Source of the DNA: Brasenia schreberi
Taxonomy: Eukaryota > Streptophyta > Magnoliopsida > Nymphaeales > Cabombaceae
DNA length: 64,000 nucleotides
NCBI GenBank assembly: GCA_036023115.1
Contig: JAYKKT010000090.1
Span: 35,049,001-35,113,000 of the forward strand
Direction: 5' to 3'
A program made the translations under genes and the position numbers. Each line of letters begins with the position of its first letter. Within the stretch, counting starts at the first letter, position 1. The notes beneath the pieces are model-generated. The model worked only from the letters and a program-made list of their open reading frames with translations. It had not been told where the DNA came from and did no database searches. Below, piece by piece: positions 22,310-34,783 of the stretch.

Positions 22310-25300
22310 AGTTGGAAGGATCAAAGAGGAAGCTCCCGCGTAGCTCTCCGACTTCCCCGCGACTAATTTTAAATTTAATAAACAAAACAAGAAATTCGTT
22401 CTACTGCAGAGAGGCACAGGAGGAGCGTCGCAATCGTCGGGAAGACGAGACGCTCGTCTCCACCCAACCACCCAAAGACAAAAGGAGGGAAACAAACAGC
22501 AACCCCCGATAATCACTCCGCGGGCTTTCCAATTTACGTCCTTGCCCTCTTCCTGGTCTTTCCCGTTGTTGCTCCTTGTCTTTCTGGTTCTGGATTCGGT
22601 TCCGACAGAAACAGGTAATGGAGTTAGGATCCAGATGAGATCCAACTATGTATAAGTGATTTTGTGCACTCAGGTGGTTTTGGAGACGATCCAGATCTGG
22701 ATCCGATTGCAATATTAGTTCCTCCTCTATTGAAAGAAATGATTTTTCATCTATGAGCTTACTTTATATAACCCAACGTAAATGAATACGAAGCGGGCTG
22801 ATGGGTCAGGTTGCTTTAGGTCCGAGTAAAAAGCAGGTCCATCCATGCCGCACCCAAGGTTTTGTTTGGGTTCTCTTTTTAAGTTCCGGCCACAATCTGG
22901 ATCAGTCCGGGTCTACCCAGCTACAACCCTATATACATAATATGCGTATTTTGTATATGTCACATCTTTTTATGCATATTATATATAAACTATACATGTC
23001 TATATGGTATAGTGTAATATACATTGTATATGTATATATAATATAAAATACACAATTTTACAAATAAATACATATAATTATACATGAATATACATTTTGG
23101 GTTGGGTGTGGGTTGAGTCTAGGTCAACTCGGGTCTGACCTGATTTGTTGAACGACTCATACTCAACACAAGGTGCCATACACCTTACATGGACACATAT
23201 TTTTTGCATCAGGTTCATATCGTTCCAAATCAGCATCTTGATTTTATCAGGCTTGCTTTGCAGAAAACCATACCATTTCCTATAAGAAGCACAACAAAAT
23301 CACAATATACTCAAAGAGTGGCATCCTGTAAAATATTTTTACTCCTAAATTTCATGGAGGTTGAGGCTTGGCCTGAAAAGAAATGATCTATAGCACCAGT
23401 ACAAACCCCAAACTAGTGGGTTTCGATAGTGTTCGGTTTTGGTCGAACCTAACCAGTTTGACAATGTCAGACCCGCAAGAGTCGCCACCACGACCCGACC
23501 CGAGTTGGTAGTGATTGACCATGCGTCACAAGACTGTCTTGGAAGGTTTCAAGAAGGCAATTCCATAAGATAAGGCGACCAAATAGCATCTTACATTAAT
23601 TGAAAACTTTTGATGTAATAACAAGGGAATGACCTCATACTTCTCTACTGGTTCTTAGTTAGGCATGGAGGTAATTGTTGCTAAATGTCAAAATTGCAGT
23701 AATTGTTGCAAAATTTGGTTCTCTCAATAGAAAACGGCATGAAAGAGATCATATATTGTTCCATATGGCACCAACATTTGTCTAAACACTAATAGATAGA
23801 AGCAAAGAATGAAATTAATCTACAAATAATTTATTGGCTTTTCAAGAATCCCATGTGCAGTTGCAGTGTCCCTTCTGTGGAAACGAAAAATCATTGAGAC
23901 AGACTCCACAAGACCACCCACTATGCAGAGAGTAAGAGGGCCTATAATATGATCGTTTGTGATAAAAGTATGCTGACAAAACATTATTATTGTGTGGCGT
24001 TTTGCTGACAAAAACACTTTCGGCATACATACCATCCCCGTGTATGGGATTGGGGCTTGATTCATCCAATTTTCATCCAAACTGCAGTGATTGCAACGCG
24101 TCAAGGCAGAAGTGAGTGAAAATGAGGTCTTCGTCTGTTGCATTATCTTCTTTTCGTCTGCACATTCACGAATGTCTTGAGTTGCCCAAGCTGATCGATC
24201 TCCCATGCGGTACTCATTATTTTTTTGATCGATCCCAACTCTCCGCTGCCAAAAAACAGAAGCAGCTTTGAGAAGAAGAGACAGGAGAAAAGAGTGATAT
24301 GTGTGTGAGAAACGCATTATTCTATCATATTCAATTCCTCAGCACACAGACAAATACAGATACACAAGATTTGAACGTATAAATAAACTATAATAAGTAC
24401 ATAATAATCACAATTGAACACTAAGACATTCGGCGGAATTCTTAGCAAATAACAAAAGAAAATTTTAGTTCTTCATATTTCGCAATTTTCCAACGCATTT
24501 CTTTTTCTTTCTTCACTTTCATTAGCGCATGTCCTTTTCCTTTCAATCTTGTTTATTTGTTTATATTATAAAGTTTAAATATTATTAGTTAATGACAATT
24601 TAATGTAGCACATGTAGGTACTTATTATTTTATTAAAATTTGTCCACTTATTTTTATTAGCGACAATTATTTGAAACTTATCTTAATTTTTTATTTCTAA
24701 AGATACAACAACAACAACTAAGCTTTTTCCCATACTTATCTTTTATTTCTAAATATATTTTAATAAATTTATGATATGTTACTATCCAATATTGTTCCAT
24801 AAGAAAAACGATATGCATTACAATACACTACAAACCATTCCACGACGGAATTCTTGTAACGAAGAAAAAGATTTAGTTCTTCATATTTCTAGACTTTCCA
24901 ACGCATTTCTTTTTCTTTCAACACTTTCTTTCATTAGAGTCCATGTCCTTTAAAAGCCACGACATTTTGCACTTTGTTGTACATCCCCTCTTGTACATTT
25001 TGCACTTTAAAAACTAGGAAATTGAGCAAATGCTGCTCACGTTGTGTTGTTCAACCTTAGGCAGGAATATCAAGGTCTACCTAACTTCACTGACATAGCC
25101 AAACATATTTGTGCAGCGAGGTGAACCCAGTTCTTCCTTATTCTTGTGATACAACTTAATGGTAGTAATCCCAAGATCATTAATAAATCACAAAGTTATA
25201 TACTAAAGTTAGTGATGCCAGGATAACAACTGACAGAATTTTTTCGGGAAAGAGGCAAATAATTTCAGAAAAGAAAAATTAGTTATTAATTTAAATATGT

Positions 25301-25400
25301 TGCGTCCCGCCGCATATAAAAAATATCTCCTCATATATAGAGGCTATATTTGCAAACTAAATCATTTATTGTCGGTAATTGATAGGTCAAGCTCGTCTTA
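22310..25400. other. Intergenic between PMT and GA20ox relic; repeats only
   Basis: Contents are an AT-rich block at 22920-23060 flanked by ccgggtctacccag and gggttgggtgtgggttg motifs (a MITE-like texture), anonymous minus-strand frames at 23820-24317, and an acaacaacaacaactaagctttttccc tail fragment at about 24705-24735 typical of RTE LINE ends. A tcatatatag TATA-like site at 25331-25340 lies about 135 bases before the GA20ox-like ATG. Confidence 0.45.
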
Positions 25401-25472
25401 TTCGTGGAAGTGAAGAAACAGAGTTTCCCCTTGTATAAGTGTCCTGGAACCCTTGCCACTCTGCATACTACC

Positions 25473-27845
25473 ATGGCTCCCGTTGCTCCTGATGGCATGG
25501 AAGACGGTTACATATGGCCGGACAACGAGCGGCCAGGGTACGAATCCGGTGAGGCACTCAACGTTCCACTGATTGACCTCACCGGTTTCTTGGCTGGCGA
25601 CGAAGTCTCTACTCAGCAGGCCGTTACGCTTGTTGCCAATGCCTGCCAGAAACATGGATTCTTTCAAAGTGAAGAACCATGGGGTGGATCCAAGCCTCTT
25701 CGATGATATGCTTGAGGAGACGAAGGGCTTTTTCAGTCTCCCTCTTCATGTCAAGAAGAAGCTCCCAAGCTTCGCCGATAGTCACAACAAGAGGTTCAAA
25801 ACTTCGTTGCCTTGGAAGGAGACTCTTACAAATCCGTTCCTTGCCTCCGACCCTGACCGTATCCTGAACTTCTTCACACCCCTCGAAGGCTACGACTTTG
25901 TATCATCTGTGTAAGCATGGATGCACTCACACACGGGTCCTCATAAATTACAAAGTAGATCCATAATAAAGAAATTGGCTTTCATATCTCACGGTTTTGA
26001 GATTATATTTAGCAAAGATGAGGCTAGCTATTATGCTGCTTAAATTATCATATACTATTTTGACCGATCATCTATATGTCTTTAGCCTAGTTAAATCTAT
26101 GTCACATGAAAAACTTCTACAAGATTCCACACTCGTGTCTCACACTTTGACATTTACACCTGTATTTCTTTCGAGTCTGACTCAATAATGATTATTTAGA
26201 TATTTTTCAACTAAAATTTTAACTATAAAATAATTTAGTGCCATGTAAACTGACTTTCATGAAACATTTGAACGATTATTAACATTTTGTTGGTGAATTA
26301 TGGTGTCCTCCAGTATCTTTTGTCATATTCTGCTTTCGACACTTGAACCCGTATTCCCCGCCCACAACCGCACCGTAGAATTTAATCACTTGTGTCGTTC
26401 AGATTCACTCTTCGTAAAACCCTAGGGATAGAGGTTCAATTAATGTTCGAAACTTAACTATCATTCTCAATTTCTCTAATGCATACGCGTTGGGCTTAAA
26501 CTTCAGACAGATTGATAATTTTTCTTGGAAAGAGATCATGATCTCCATGTTCGTTTGGTACACCACATGAATACACACGACACATATAAGTTTATTTCTT
26601 TTACTATACGGTAAGGTGCATGGAGCCATCTATGAATTGCTTCAAACAGGATCATAATGTTTGAATGCATGCATCATAATGTTTCGCAAGGCTGCCTTAG
26701 CCTCAAACTTGGCTTATTTGGTTTTCTGAAGATCGACGAGCATGATCACTGCTATTGCGTGCTGAGGACAAGTGTCTATTTCTGTCTCATAGTCGGGTAG
26801 AATTCGTTCGTTATTCATGCAAACCGCACAATACATTGTCCTGAGAGACGACAAATCTAAGAATTACAACTGAGGATATAATATTCTTAGAAAATCGAGA
26901 CCAAACCATTACTGATCTCCATTACCTTGTGGAAAAGTTAAATTATTTATTTGGTAAAGATATTTTCTGTTGGTTTTTCAGGGTGGTGCAAAAGGAGTAC
27001 GGTGAAGCAATGGTAGAGTTGTGCCTCGATCTATTGGAACTTCTATCCTTCTTGTGACAACTTCTATCCTTTAGAGATGACGTGTTTCAGAAGGTTTTAC
27101 CAGGACAGCGATTCCATACTGCGATGCAACTTCTATCCTTCTTGTGACAAGCCTGATCTCACACTCGGAAGGGGTCCTCATAGCGATCCTACTTCCCTCG
27201 CCATTCTTTATCAAACCAATGTTGAAGGGCTGGAGGTTTATGCAGATGGCAAATGGCGTCTCGTTGCTCCTACGCCCGGTGCACTAGTCGGCAACATTGG
27301 TGATACTTTCATGATATCAAATTCTTCTCCTTATTTTTTCCACAATATCGAAAAGGATGGCGGAATTTCTATTGTTTCAGAAATTGAGTTCATTATATAG
27401 ATAGATAGATAGATAGATTGCTTCTCGAAATGATCTAAAGAATCGAGTTAATCAAACTTAACTGAATCAGATACAAACTTTTGAAATAAAATACTAAGAA
27501 ATCTATGAAACTCAATAAAATGAACAAAATAAAAGGAAAACAAGTTGAACCAGGAACTTGTTTTTAGACCTTCATTCTTTTACTACTAATCTTATCAATT
27601 ACACCTCTATGGTGTCCGAGCCACCTATGGGGCCTCTTGATCGCCAGAATGAATGTTGAGTAGCTTACAAAACAGTGAACTTGTGATCAATTTGCTTGAT
27701 GAACCTGTCAGACACCGCAACATAAGGCCTCTCTCTCTCTATATATATATATACATATATATATATATACATATATATATATACATATATACATATATAT
27801 ATATACATATATATATATATACATATATATATGTACATATATATG

Positions 27846-27895
<50 letters not shown>

Positions 27896-28311
27896 CTTCG
27901 TTTGGTGTTTCTCGACGGGCGACAAAAACAAAACATTCATTAACAATATTAGTCCCAAATTTGAAATATGAAATTTTTTAAGGCATTTGTTTTTCATAAA
28001 TCTCAATGCTGTCTGACTGCATGACAAGCCTTGGTTGTTCAATTACGGCAGGGACTTACCAATGGGAAACACAAAAGATGCTGTATCGTGCGGTTGTGAA
28101 CAAAGAGACAGACAGATACTCGATGGCCTTCTTCCTTTGTCCTCAGAAGGAGAAGATCGTGAAGCCTCCGGAGGAGTTGGTGCGCATGGGTGGCAGAAGG
28201 GTTTACCCCGATTTCACCTGGGCTGGGTACTTAAACTTCACCCAGACGCAGTACAAGGTTGACACCAACACCTTGAATGCATACGTTTCCAAACAAACCC
28301 GCAGAAAATAG
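25473..28311 (+). pseudogene. Gibberellin 20-oxidase-like gene, disrupted
   Basis: GA20ox enzymes are 2-oxoglutarate/Fe(II) dioxygenases of gibberellin synthesis. Exon 1 (25473-25910) starts at an accATGG site. It reads through NVPLIDLTGFL and CQKHGFFQ, then needs loss of one base at about 25666-25668 to continue as VKNHGVDPSLFDD and the GA20ox signature LPWKETL. The donor gtaagc is intact. Exon 2 begins at 26982 (after an intact AG) and gives VQKEYGEAMVEL. It is then broken by a stop and filler sequence before resuming as FRRFYQDSDSILRCNFYPSC, GPHSDPTSLAILYQ (iron ligands H and D) and NIGDTFM. No exon 2 donor is present. Exon 3 (28052-28311) has MLYRAVVNKETDRYSMAFFL. The second iron-ligand His of the family's LHR motif is Tyr here, while RxS for 2-oxoglutarate survives. 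The intron before exon 3 carries a long AT microsatellite. Several independent lesions mark it as non-functional. Confidence 0.88.
27738..27896. repeat. Microsatellite (AT)n with regular CATA/TGTA interruptions
   Basis: About 160 nt of alternating AT, broken at short, fairly regular spacing by acatat or atgtat units and preceded by a short CT run. It sits between exons 2 and 3 of the GA20ox-like relic. The Tyr-Ile frames on both strands are artefacts of it. Confidence 0.95.
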
Positions 28312-30056
28312 TTTAAAGATTTCATATAGGAAATTGAAATAAGTGAATTGTCGATCCGCTTTTTTAAACTGAATGAAGGAATGTGATCATGAAGTCATTG
28401 TCAATATGATTCTTTCCGCATTCTCCTTCTTTTTGTTTGATTTCTCATTGAATCCAGATTGCCACTCATGCCAAACGGGGTTAAATTTCGTGCTTCAAGG
28501 GGCTAGCAGGGTACCCTTTAATTAGCTATTAGGCTAACAGTAAGGGTTCGATTCATATGGCTAGCATTAACATCTTTCTGTGCAAGTCGATGTGCTGAAC
28601 GCGATCTGGTGCATTTTAGCTTCATTGACCACCAAAGCTTTGAGGAAATTTTGTTAAACTTTTCTCTTAGAAGCATTATTTATTTCTAAGACACAATGGT
28701 TTGCATGTCATTTCAAGCATACATCAGGCTGTTTTATGTTTGTCAAACAAACAAAAACAATTGTTAGGCTTCGAGGGGGCATGCAATTGATTTGGTGATC
28801 TACTGTCTCACTGCTGGGTGATAGCCTCCGGGACTCAAATCGGGAGTCGATATATCTTGCCTAATTCCAGCATCAGTATCAACAGAAAAAAATGAAAAAG
28901 ACAAGTACTTGAGCTAGCGAGACCACGCCGTGTACCACTATGAGATATTCTCAGCACACAGATTGCTGAATGTGGTTTACCATAGCAGAAAGGGACCCAA
29001 TTTACCAGTCTAGCTATTCACTGTGTATCTTATAAGAACATTGAGATTTTCTTATCGTTTCTTCTCTTTTGTTTCTTTATCGTATGCTGTCATGAATCCG
29101 GCAGGGATTCGATGACCCTATTAATTGAAAGATCCTACGGTGAGACCACTTCCTTCGCCATGTTTGAGATAGATTGGATTATCTGACTTTGTGGATGGGG
29201 TTCATCGTAGTGGAGATCCACCATCTACCACTAAAGTTCGCCTACTAATACCCAAGAAAACAAACAATGCTTATGGTTGGGTAATTGTCTCTAGCAGATA
29301 AGCACGTCGCATCTACAGGCAATTTGGCTAAACATCAGTTGCTGCATGACGGGCAAGTGCATCTCTACGTTCTTGCAATGAGCCTCATCCAGATCCTTCC
29401 CACGAGAAACCATGCCATGGTGGAGCTTGTTCGAGTTTGGCTGAGGATGAGTCTTGGGAGATTGATGATCTGGAAAAACAACTGTTGTTTAATGACAAGA
29501 ATGTCATGCATTTTAGTGCCAGCAACAGTTGTTAAGGTTCCAATTTAAATATTAAAATCTTACAATTTTACGATCTTAAGGCTCAAAGATCTGGATCGCA
29601 AATGCAAGATCCCATTAGTGGGATCCCTAGGTGTTAAGATCCTTAAATAATAAGAGCCCAAGTATCTTACCACTTGAAATGAGCAACTTAATAAAAATTC
29701 TAATAGCCCTAAAAGAAAGAGAGACGATGGTCACCCACCTTTGTTGCTCTTCTCACTATTGCACCCCACCAGTGTTCCACCCTCTCTTATTTCCACCACA
29801 CCTGAACCCGCTTGCCATTAGAATAAGAATTAATTCGGCTTCAAAGAGAGAACATCAACAAGGGAAGCAGCCTTCTTTTTGTCTAAATCTCCTTCATATG
29901 TGTATGCGTCACTGGTAGAGAAATGGCAATTGGAGACGGTTTTTGTTAACCACAGGCCATTTATACAAGTCATAGTCGTGGTGAAATTTCATTGTATACA
30001 ACTGTTCTTGATGGTAAAATTGGCAAAGGTTCTGTTGTTGATTATAACAGTAAGAA
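28312..30056. other. Intergenic; no gene seen
   Basis: No frame has recognisable content. Around 29560-29640 there is a dense cluster of gatctt/aagatc/ggatcc words in both orientations (for example ccattagtgggatccctagg). That suggests a decayed foldback or MITE-like element. Confidence 0.45.
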
Positions 30057-32198
30057 ACTGTAGGGGGTCAGGCACTCAAAGGGCACAACACAACACAGAG
30101 TAAGGCTCAAGCGTTACATTGTGCAAGGGATGCAAAGGGACGACCCTTTGCTTCCTTTTGCTGTCCAAGGAAGGTAACGGCAATTAATCTTCGGTTACCA
30201 ACTTAACGAGACTATATAAGTGGCAGAGGAGGAGCGGCCTGATGGGGAGGAGCTTCGGGAGTAGCCTCACGAGCAAGCCGAAAAACGTTGAAGTCGTCGG
30301 AATTTGGTAAGAAAAATCAAAATTTTGTTTTATAATTTTTTTTCGTTTTTAATTGCTAAAACTGAGTTAGATCATAGGGCTTTTATTTGTTTTATGCTAA
30401 ACCTTCAAAAACAAGCCTTATTATGCGAAAATCGGCTCAAAACAAGAGTAAATTCATGAAAATTTTCTCAAATCCGAGTTCCTGTTTTTCATGAATTTTC
30501 CGGCCAAAACGATACCGCCGGCGACCATTGATGGATTTGGTTGGAAGAAGAATGGTAGGCGATCAGTTGAGGACCATCGTCGGTCTTAATCGTCACCGAA
30601 AACTGGTAAAATTGATGTCGGAAAACCATGAGAACCGATCATTTTGGGCGTTTCCTTCGTGCTCGTGTAATGTCAGGTCAGACACGATCGTGTCACGATC
30701 GTGTCTGAAATGTCATGAACCGGCACTGATTCATGTTGTGTCCTCGTATGGCATGTTAAGAGCCAGTTCTATGTTAAAACAAGTTTTGTGTCGGGTACTG
30801 TGTCGAAAACGACTAAAGTTTGGGTCGTGTCTTGAAATGAGTTTTTTGGGTTAAAAATAGGACCCGTGTCAATAATTACAGGTTATGTGTTGACACAAGC
30901 TACCTAGTGTCACTCAATTTGGATCATATATGTATCTAGGTATCAATTTGGATCTCGGATAGCTTAAACTGATCCAGATTGGGGTTTAGGTGATTTTAGG
31001 GTCATTTGGGGTCCGATTCGTATACGGTTTGTTATGTTAGACTCGTAGTTAAATAAATTCTAATATTTTAATTATTTTTAATTGTTTAGAGATTAAATTG
31101 GAGGATTTGGTAGTGATAAGAGTGACCCAACAGCTTGGGGATTGGATCCTTCAAGTAGGGAGTTATGCATTCTTTTACATAACCATGCTAGAAATAATTT
31201 TACTTGTTTTAGATAGATTTAAATGTGTATAATTGATAAATATTTATTTGATGTTTATGAAACGTTATTCGCAATTATGGGTTATTTGATATGCTTTTCA
31301 AATAGAACATGTTTATGACATTGATTGATAAAAAACATGTTTTGATATGCATGTGTTGTATGAATATGATATTTAAATGTTGTATAGATTTGGTTTTGGA
31401 TATTCGTGGATTTGGATATGATTTGTGAATGTGATGAACTGTAATTGGTTTTAGAAATGTAATGATGTGTGAATATATGAGCCATACTTGTGTGATTTTT
31501 GTAGAGTCTCTAGAGACTTGTAGGTCCCTCGGGTGATCCGGCTTGGGGAGAATACAGGGTATATTCCCGGTCACTCTGCTGTGAGAGTCGACGTGGTTAT
31601 CGTCATGGACGGGGTTACCGAGGTCACGTTAGGGAGGGTCGGATGACTCCCGTGGCCTTTGGGGTAGACACAGTATGGGCTGTAATTATCGTAACTAATG
31701 ATATGTGCATGTGTGTGAGTGTGTGCGTATGAATTTGAGATCATGATTTAAAGGTATTTGTGCTTTGTTATGAAAGGATTGTGAAACTATGCATGCTTTT
31801 AGTATGATTTCTTTTTAAAGATGTTTAACCTCCCTACAAGATATATATAGGAGCTCACCCCATTGTTTTACAGCTCATCCTGAAGCTAGCACTTCGAAGG
31901 CAAACGGAGCAGAGTAGGAGTTCGATAGAACTGTATTTTTTATTTTAGATGGTACGATAAGTGTTAAACGATTTATAAAATCTTGTTATTTGGGGTTATT
32001 GTTAGGTGGACCCCGTACTATTTTGGACTTGTTGTTTAGAACTTCGATATGCATATTTATTTCAATTAGATATTTTATTGAGTTTGAATTAAATTAATAT
32101 TATATTTGGTCACAACTCACCATCACGCCCGCTCGAGAAGCGGCCACGTAGCATCGGCTTGGGCCGGGTCGTGGTTGAGACTCGAGCATGTGTGACAC
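30057..32198 (+). mobile_element. Probable solo LTR (Ty3/gypsy-like)
   Basis: The proposed ends are TGTAGGGGGT at about 30059 and a terminal GTGTGACA near 32197, the TG...CA form of LTRs. A strong TATA box with context actatataagtggc lies at 30211. The right part has a GC-rich patterned zone (31520-31690). Near the end is gagctcacccc...ttttacagctcatcctgaagc, a texture common in Del/Tekay-type LTRs. Flanks read gaaac on the left and caaac on the right, a four-of-five match. No internal coding domains and no second LTR occur, hence solo. The ends are uncertain. Confidence 0.4.
30678..30708. repeat. Perfect 15-nt inverted repeat with 1-nt centre
   Basis: The arms 30678-30692 and 30694-30708 are exact reverse complements (tcagacacgatcgtg around a single t). 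Each arm itself contains the palindrome cacgatcgtg. It lies within the probable solo LTR. Confidence 0.9.
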
Positions 32199-33936
32199 AA
32201 ACAGTATCGGAATTGCTTGGATTCCACTGTTGCACGCGCACACACAAGTCTGTGTCTATGTGTGTTCCGTGGGCACGCGCTTTGTCAAACTAAATGCCAC
32301 TACCGGTGTATGTAAAAACTATATAACATTATGCTAGAACTTAGATTTATAACATCGATCCCTAACATGATAACATCTAAGTATCGTTTTCCACATCTCT
32401 GTAGTTAATTTAACGCGAACTAATTAATGATGACACTGAGCGCCACATTTGTATTTACATTGTCTCGAGAAGCCAAAATCTCAATATTCAGCTATTACAT
32501 GATTTATATCGAGACAGTATCTCTTTCTCTCTCTCTCTCTGGCAACTAATGGAGCCACAATATCAACATTCAAAAGCATGATAATACTCAACCGCCGAAT
32601 GTTGGCATTTGGTTTTAATATCCGCAAGATTATGGTGCAACGTTGGCATTTCACCATGTTATTCAGCACCAACCCAAACTCTGAAGGATGACGACTGTTC
32701 AATGCTGTCATTCGATTGAGAACCTCACTGTAAAGAAACTAATTAATGCTGATATTTGTATTCAAATGTTCAGTGGCTGAGGGGCATTTTACCTCAAACT
32801 TTATGACGTACGTTGGCTGGCTGGCTGGGAATTTCGAAAAATCAGGGGAGAGGCGCCTCCATATTAGTACAGTTGCCTAGTTGGGGAAATTATCAGAATA
32901 AATAATAATCCGTCCTACTTTATCTTCATTTTTATTTTGTCTTAACTTGTTCTACCATTAAATTCCTTTCCCGAAAATAATACACGTTGATATTATGAGT
33001 GTTTTGTTTGCCTTGCATATATAAATGTTTGTGGTCATAATGTCACATGGAGAAGACAACGTGTACTAAAATAGGCCATGTTATTTTTCTGGTGCGTATT
33101 GGTCCACGTGCCCACTTGATTTGTCCATGAAATTCACTTTGATTTTAAATTTATCAGACACTCGACTTATGGGTAAATCTCTTGTATGTTCCTCAAAGAT
33201 AGCCTATTGTGATGAAGTACTGCAATGAAAAAAAAAGTATCTTATTTGATGAATATCAGCTAAAAATATTGATCTAATCCTGTGTAGACATCTTTTTCCT
33301 ACGCAATCAAACTTTTTTGCTACTTAAAACAAGAAAAGGATGACTTTCATGATGGTGAGATCAGTAGCTTGCCAACGGTTCGTATCATAACTATTCCGCA
33401 AGTGATACGCTTTCGAGCATATCCTTCAACTTGGTACTTATTATAGAGAAATGCATATATACATACACACACAATACAACGTATATATATATTATGTATG
33501 TATTTCTGTATGTGTGTTTGTGTATCTATCTATGTATGTATGAACCACTAATGACATGCATGAGATTTTATTAGCGAAAAAAATGCAAATACGTATATGT
33601 CTTAGCGATAAGAAAGACATTTTCTCAATCACTAGAACGGTGACAAAAAGTAACGTGCATTCCTGATCTTGGCAGGATGGACTATTGGTTTGACGCATAC
33701 AAGCTTGCATTTGTTTACTGAAAGTTGCGTCCAATTGTATTTTTCTGACATCTAAAGTAATGTCCAAGTCAAAACTGTTGAAACACTGACATTCATAACC
33801 AAAAAAAGGGAAGGGAGAGGAAAACAAACAAAAAAGTAAGTCCCTGCATCATCTTGCTCGGCCAAACAAAGCCACAAAAGCCCAGTATATAACAAACCCA
33901 AAAATTATAAATGCATAAAAATTAAAACATCACACA

Positions 33937-33995
<59 letters not shown>

Positions 33996-34345
33996 CTCAA
34001 CTAATCTGCTTTGCCAACCGCATTCATAAGCAAGCAAGAGGTCCAAATCCAATGAAAAGTTGCATCATTCATTTTTAACGATCAAACGTTAATGAAACAC
34101 AAAACCTAAAAGAAAGCCATGGCGATTCAAATTAATTAAGAGAAGGAAACCAAGTGGTTCATAAAGGCTTGCGAACATGAGCATGATTCTCCCTCCAGGA
34201 TTGCATATGGGATACCATGCCTTCCAGCACTTGCAATTCAGGACAGATCAGATGGGTATCCTCTTCCTAGCGGGTTTCCACACCTGTAGAACTAGCCTTT
34301 GGTCTCATAACTGTACCAAAAAGAATAATCTTCCCCTTATCTTGC
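32199..34345. other. Intergenic left of BIC gene
   Basis: No coding region is seen. It holds a gtat/gtgt simple-sequence patch at about 33450-33545 and a pure GA microsatellite at 33940-33991. The last 150-200 bases probably form the 3' UTR of the minus-strand BIC gene. Confidence 0.45.
33940..33991. repeat. Microsatellite (GA)26
   Basis: A pure, uninterrupted GA run preceded by a short CA run. Its purity suggests high length variability. Confidence 0.97.
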
Positions 34346-34729
34346 TTAAATAGCCGCAAGATCAATCCGCACAGTTTGAGTCCGAGCCGTCCGACACTCT
34401 TCAACCAAGGCATGCTTTGCAGAGACCAAGCCCATGGGTAAGAGGGCTCGGTCTACCGCAGCGCAGTCGGCCCAGTCCTGGAGGAACTCCTCCTTCCCCC
34501 ACACCTCCGGTATCCAAACGCGCCCAGCGACCTGAATTCTGTGTCTGAGTAACCTCTTCCTGCCGCACTCATGTAAATCTGCTGCCACCGCCTCGCCGGA
34601 GCCTGCAGCCCGCTTGACCGCCGACTTCTCCTCGCCACCAACTAGTCTAGGCCTTTTCTCTCCAGAAACAGTAGGTGATGGAACCATGGTAGCGAAAGCG
34701 TGTGTGGATCGTAAACAACACAGAGTCAA
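34346..34729 (-). CDS. BIC-family protein (blue-light inhibitor of cryptochromes)
   Basis: BIC proteins bind photoexcited cryptochromes and block their dimerisation, damping blue-light signalling in the nucleus. The single-exon frame is 127 codons. The conserved CRY-interacting region spans residues 55-110: CGRKRLLRHRIQVAGRVWIP, then EVWGKEEFLQDWADC, then LVSAKHALVEECR. The N-terminal part is Lys/Arg-rich and disordered, as in the family. The likely true start is the second Met (codon 15, at 34687): its context accATGG is strong and the first 14 residues resemble no BIC. A protein of 113 residues would be near the usual BIC size. No lesion is visible. Arabidopsis BIC1 and BIC2 are both close candidates for the orthologue, and I cannot choose between them. 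Confidence 0.87.
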   Translation of the reverse strand: MTLCCLRSTHAFATMVPSPTVSGEKRPRLVGGEEKSAVKRAAGSGEAVAADLHECGRKRLLRHRIQVAGRVWIPEVWGKEEFLQDWADCAAVDRALLPMGLVSAKHALVEECRTARTQTVRIDLAAI

Positions 34730-34771
34730 GGCAGAGAAAGGGAGTCTTCCTTGTATTGGGTGTTAGAGTTT

Positions 34772-34783
34772 AGATATAGAGAG
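34772..34783 (-). promoter_or_regulatory. Candidate TATA box of BIC gene
   Basis: On the minus strand the sequence reads ctctatatctaaac about 45 bases before the first ATG and 90 before the second. This spacing gives a very short leader with the first ATG and a normal one with the second, which supports the second Met as the start. Confidence 0.4.

Noticed and set aside
22232..22645. 137-codon minus-strand frame over the PMT promoter and leader
   Set aside because: Its composition reflects the CT-rich leader. It overlaps the predicted TATA box and leader exon and has no domain.
23820..24317. Minus-strand frames of 165 and 75 codons with a Cys-rich end
   Set aside because: Two frames compete, no family is recognised, and no splice or promoter context was found. 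It could be a gene fragment, but I cannot support it.
27653..28042. Long Tyr-Ile repeat proteins on both strands
   Set aside because: They are translations of the AT microsatellite.
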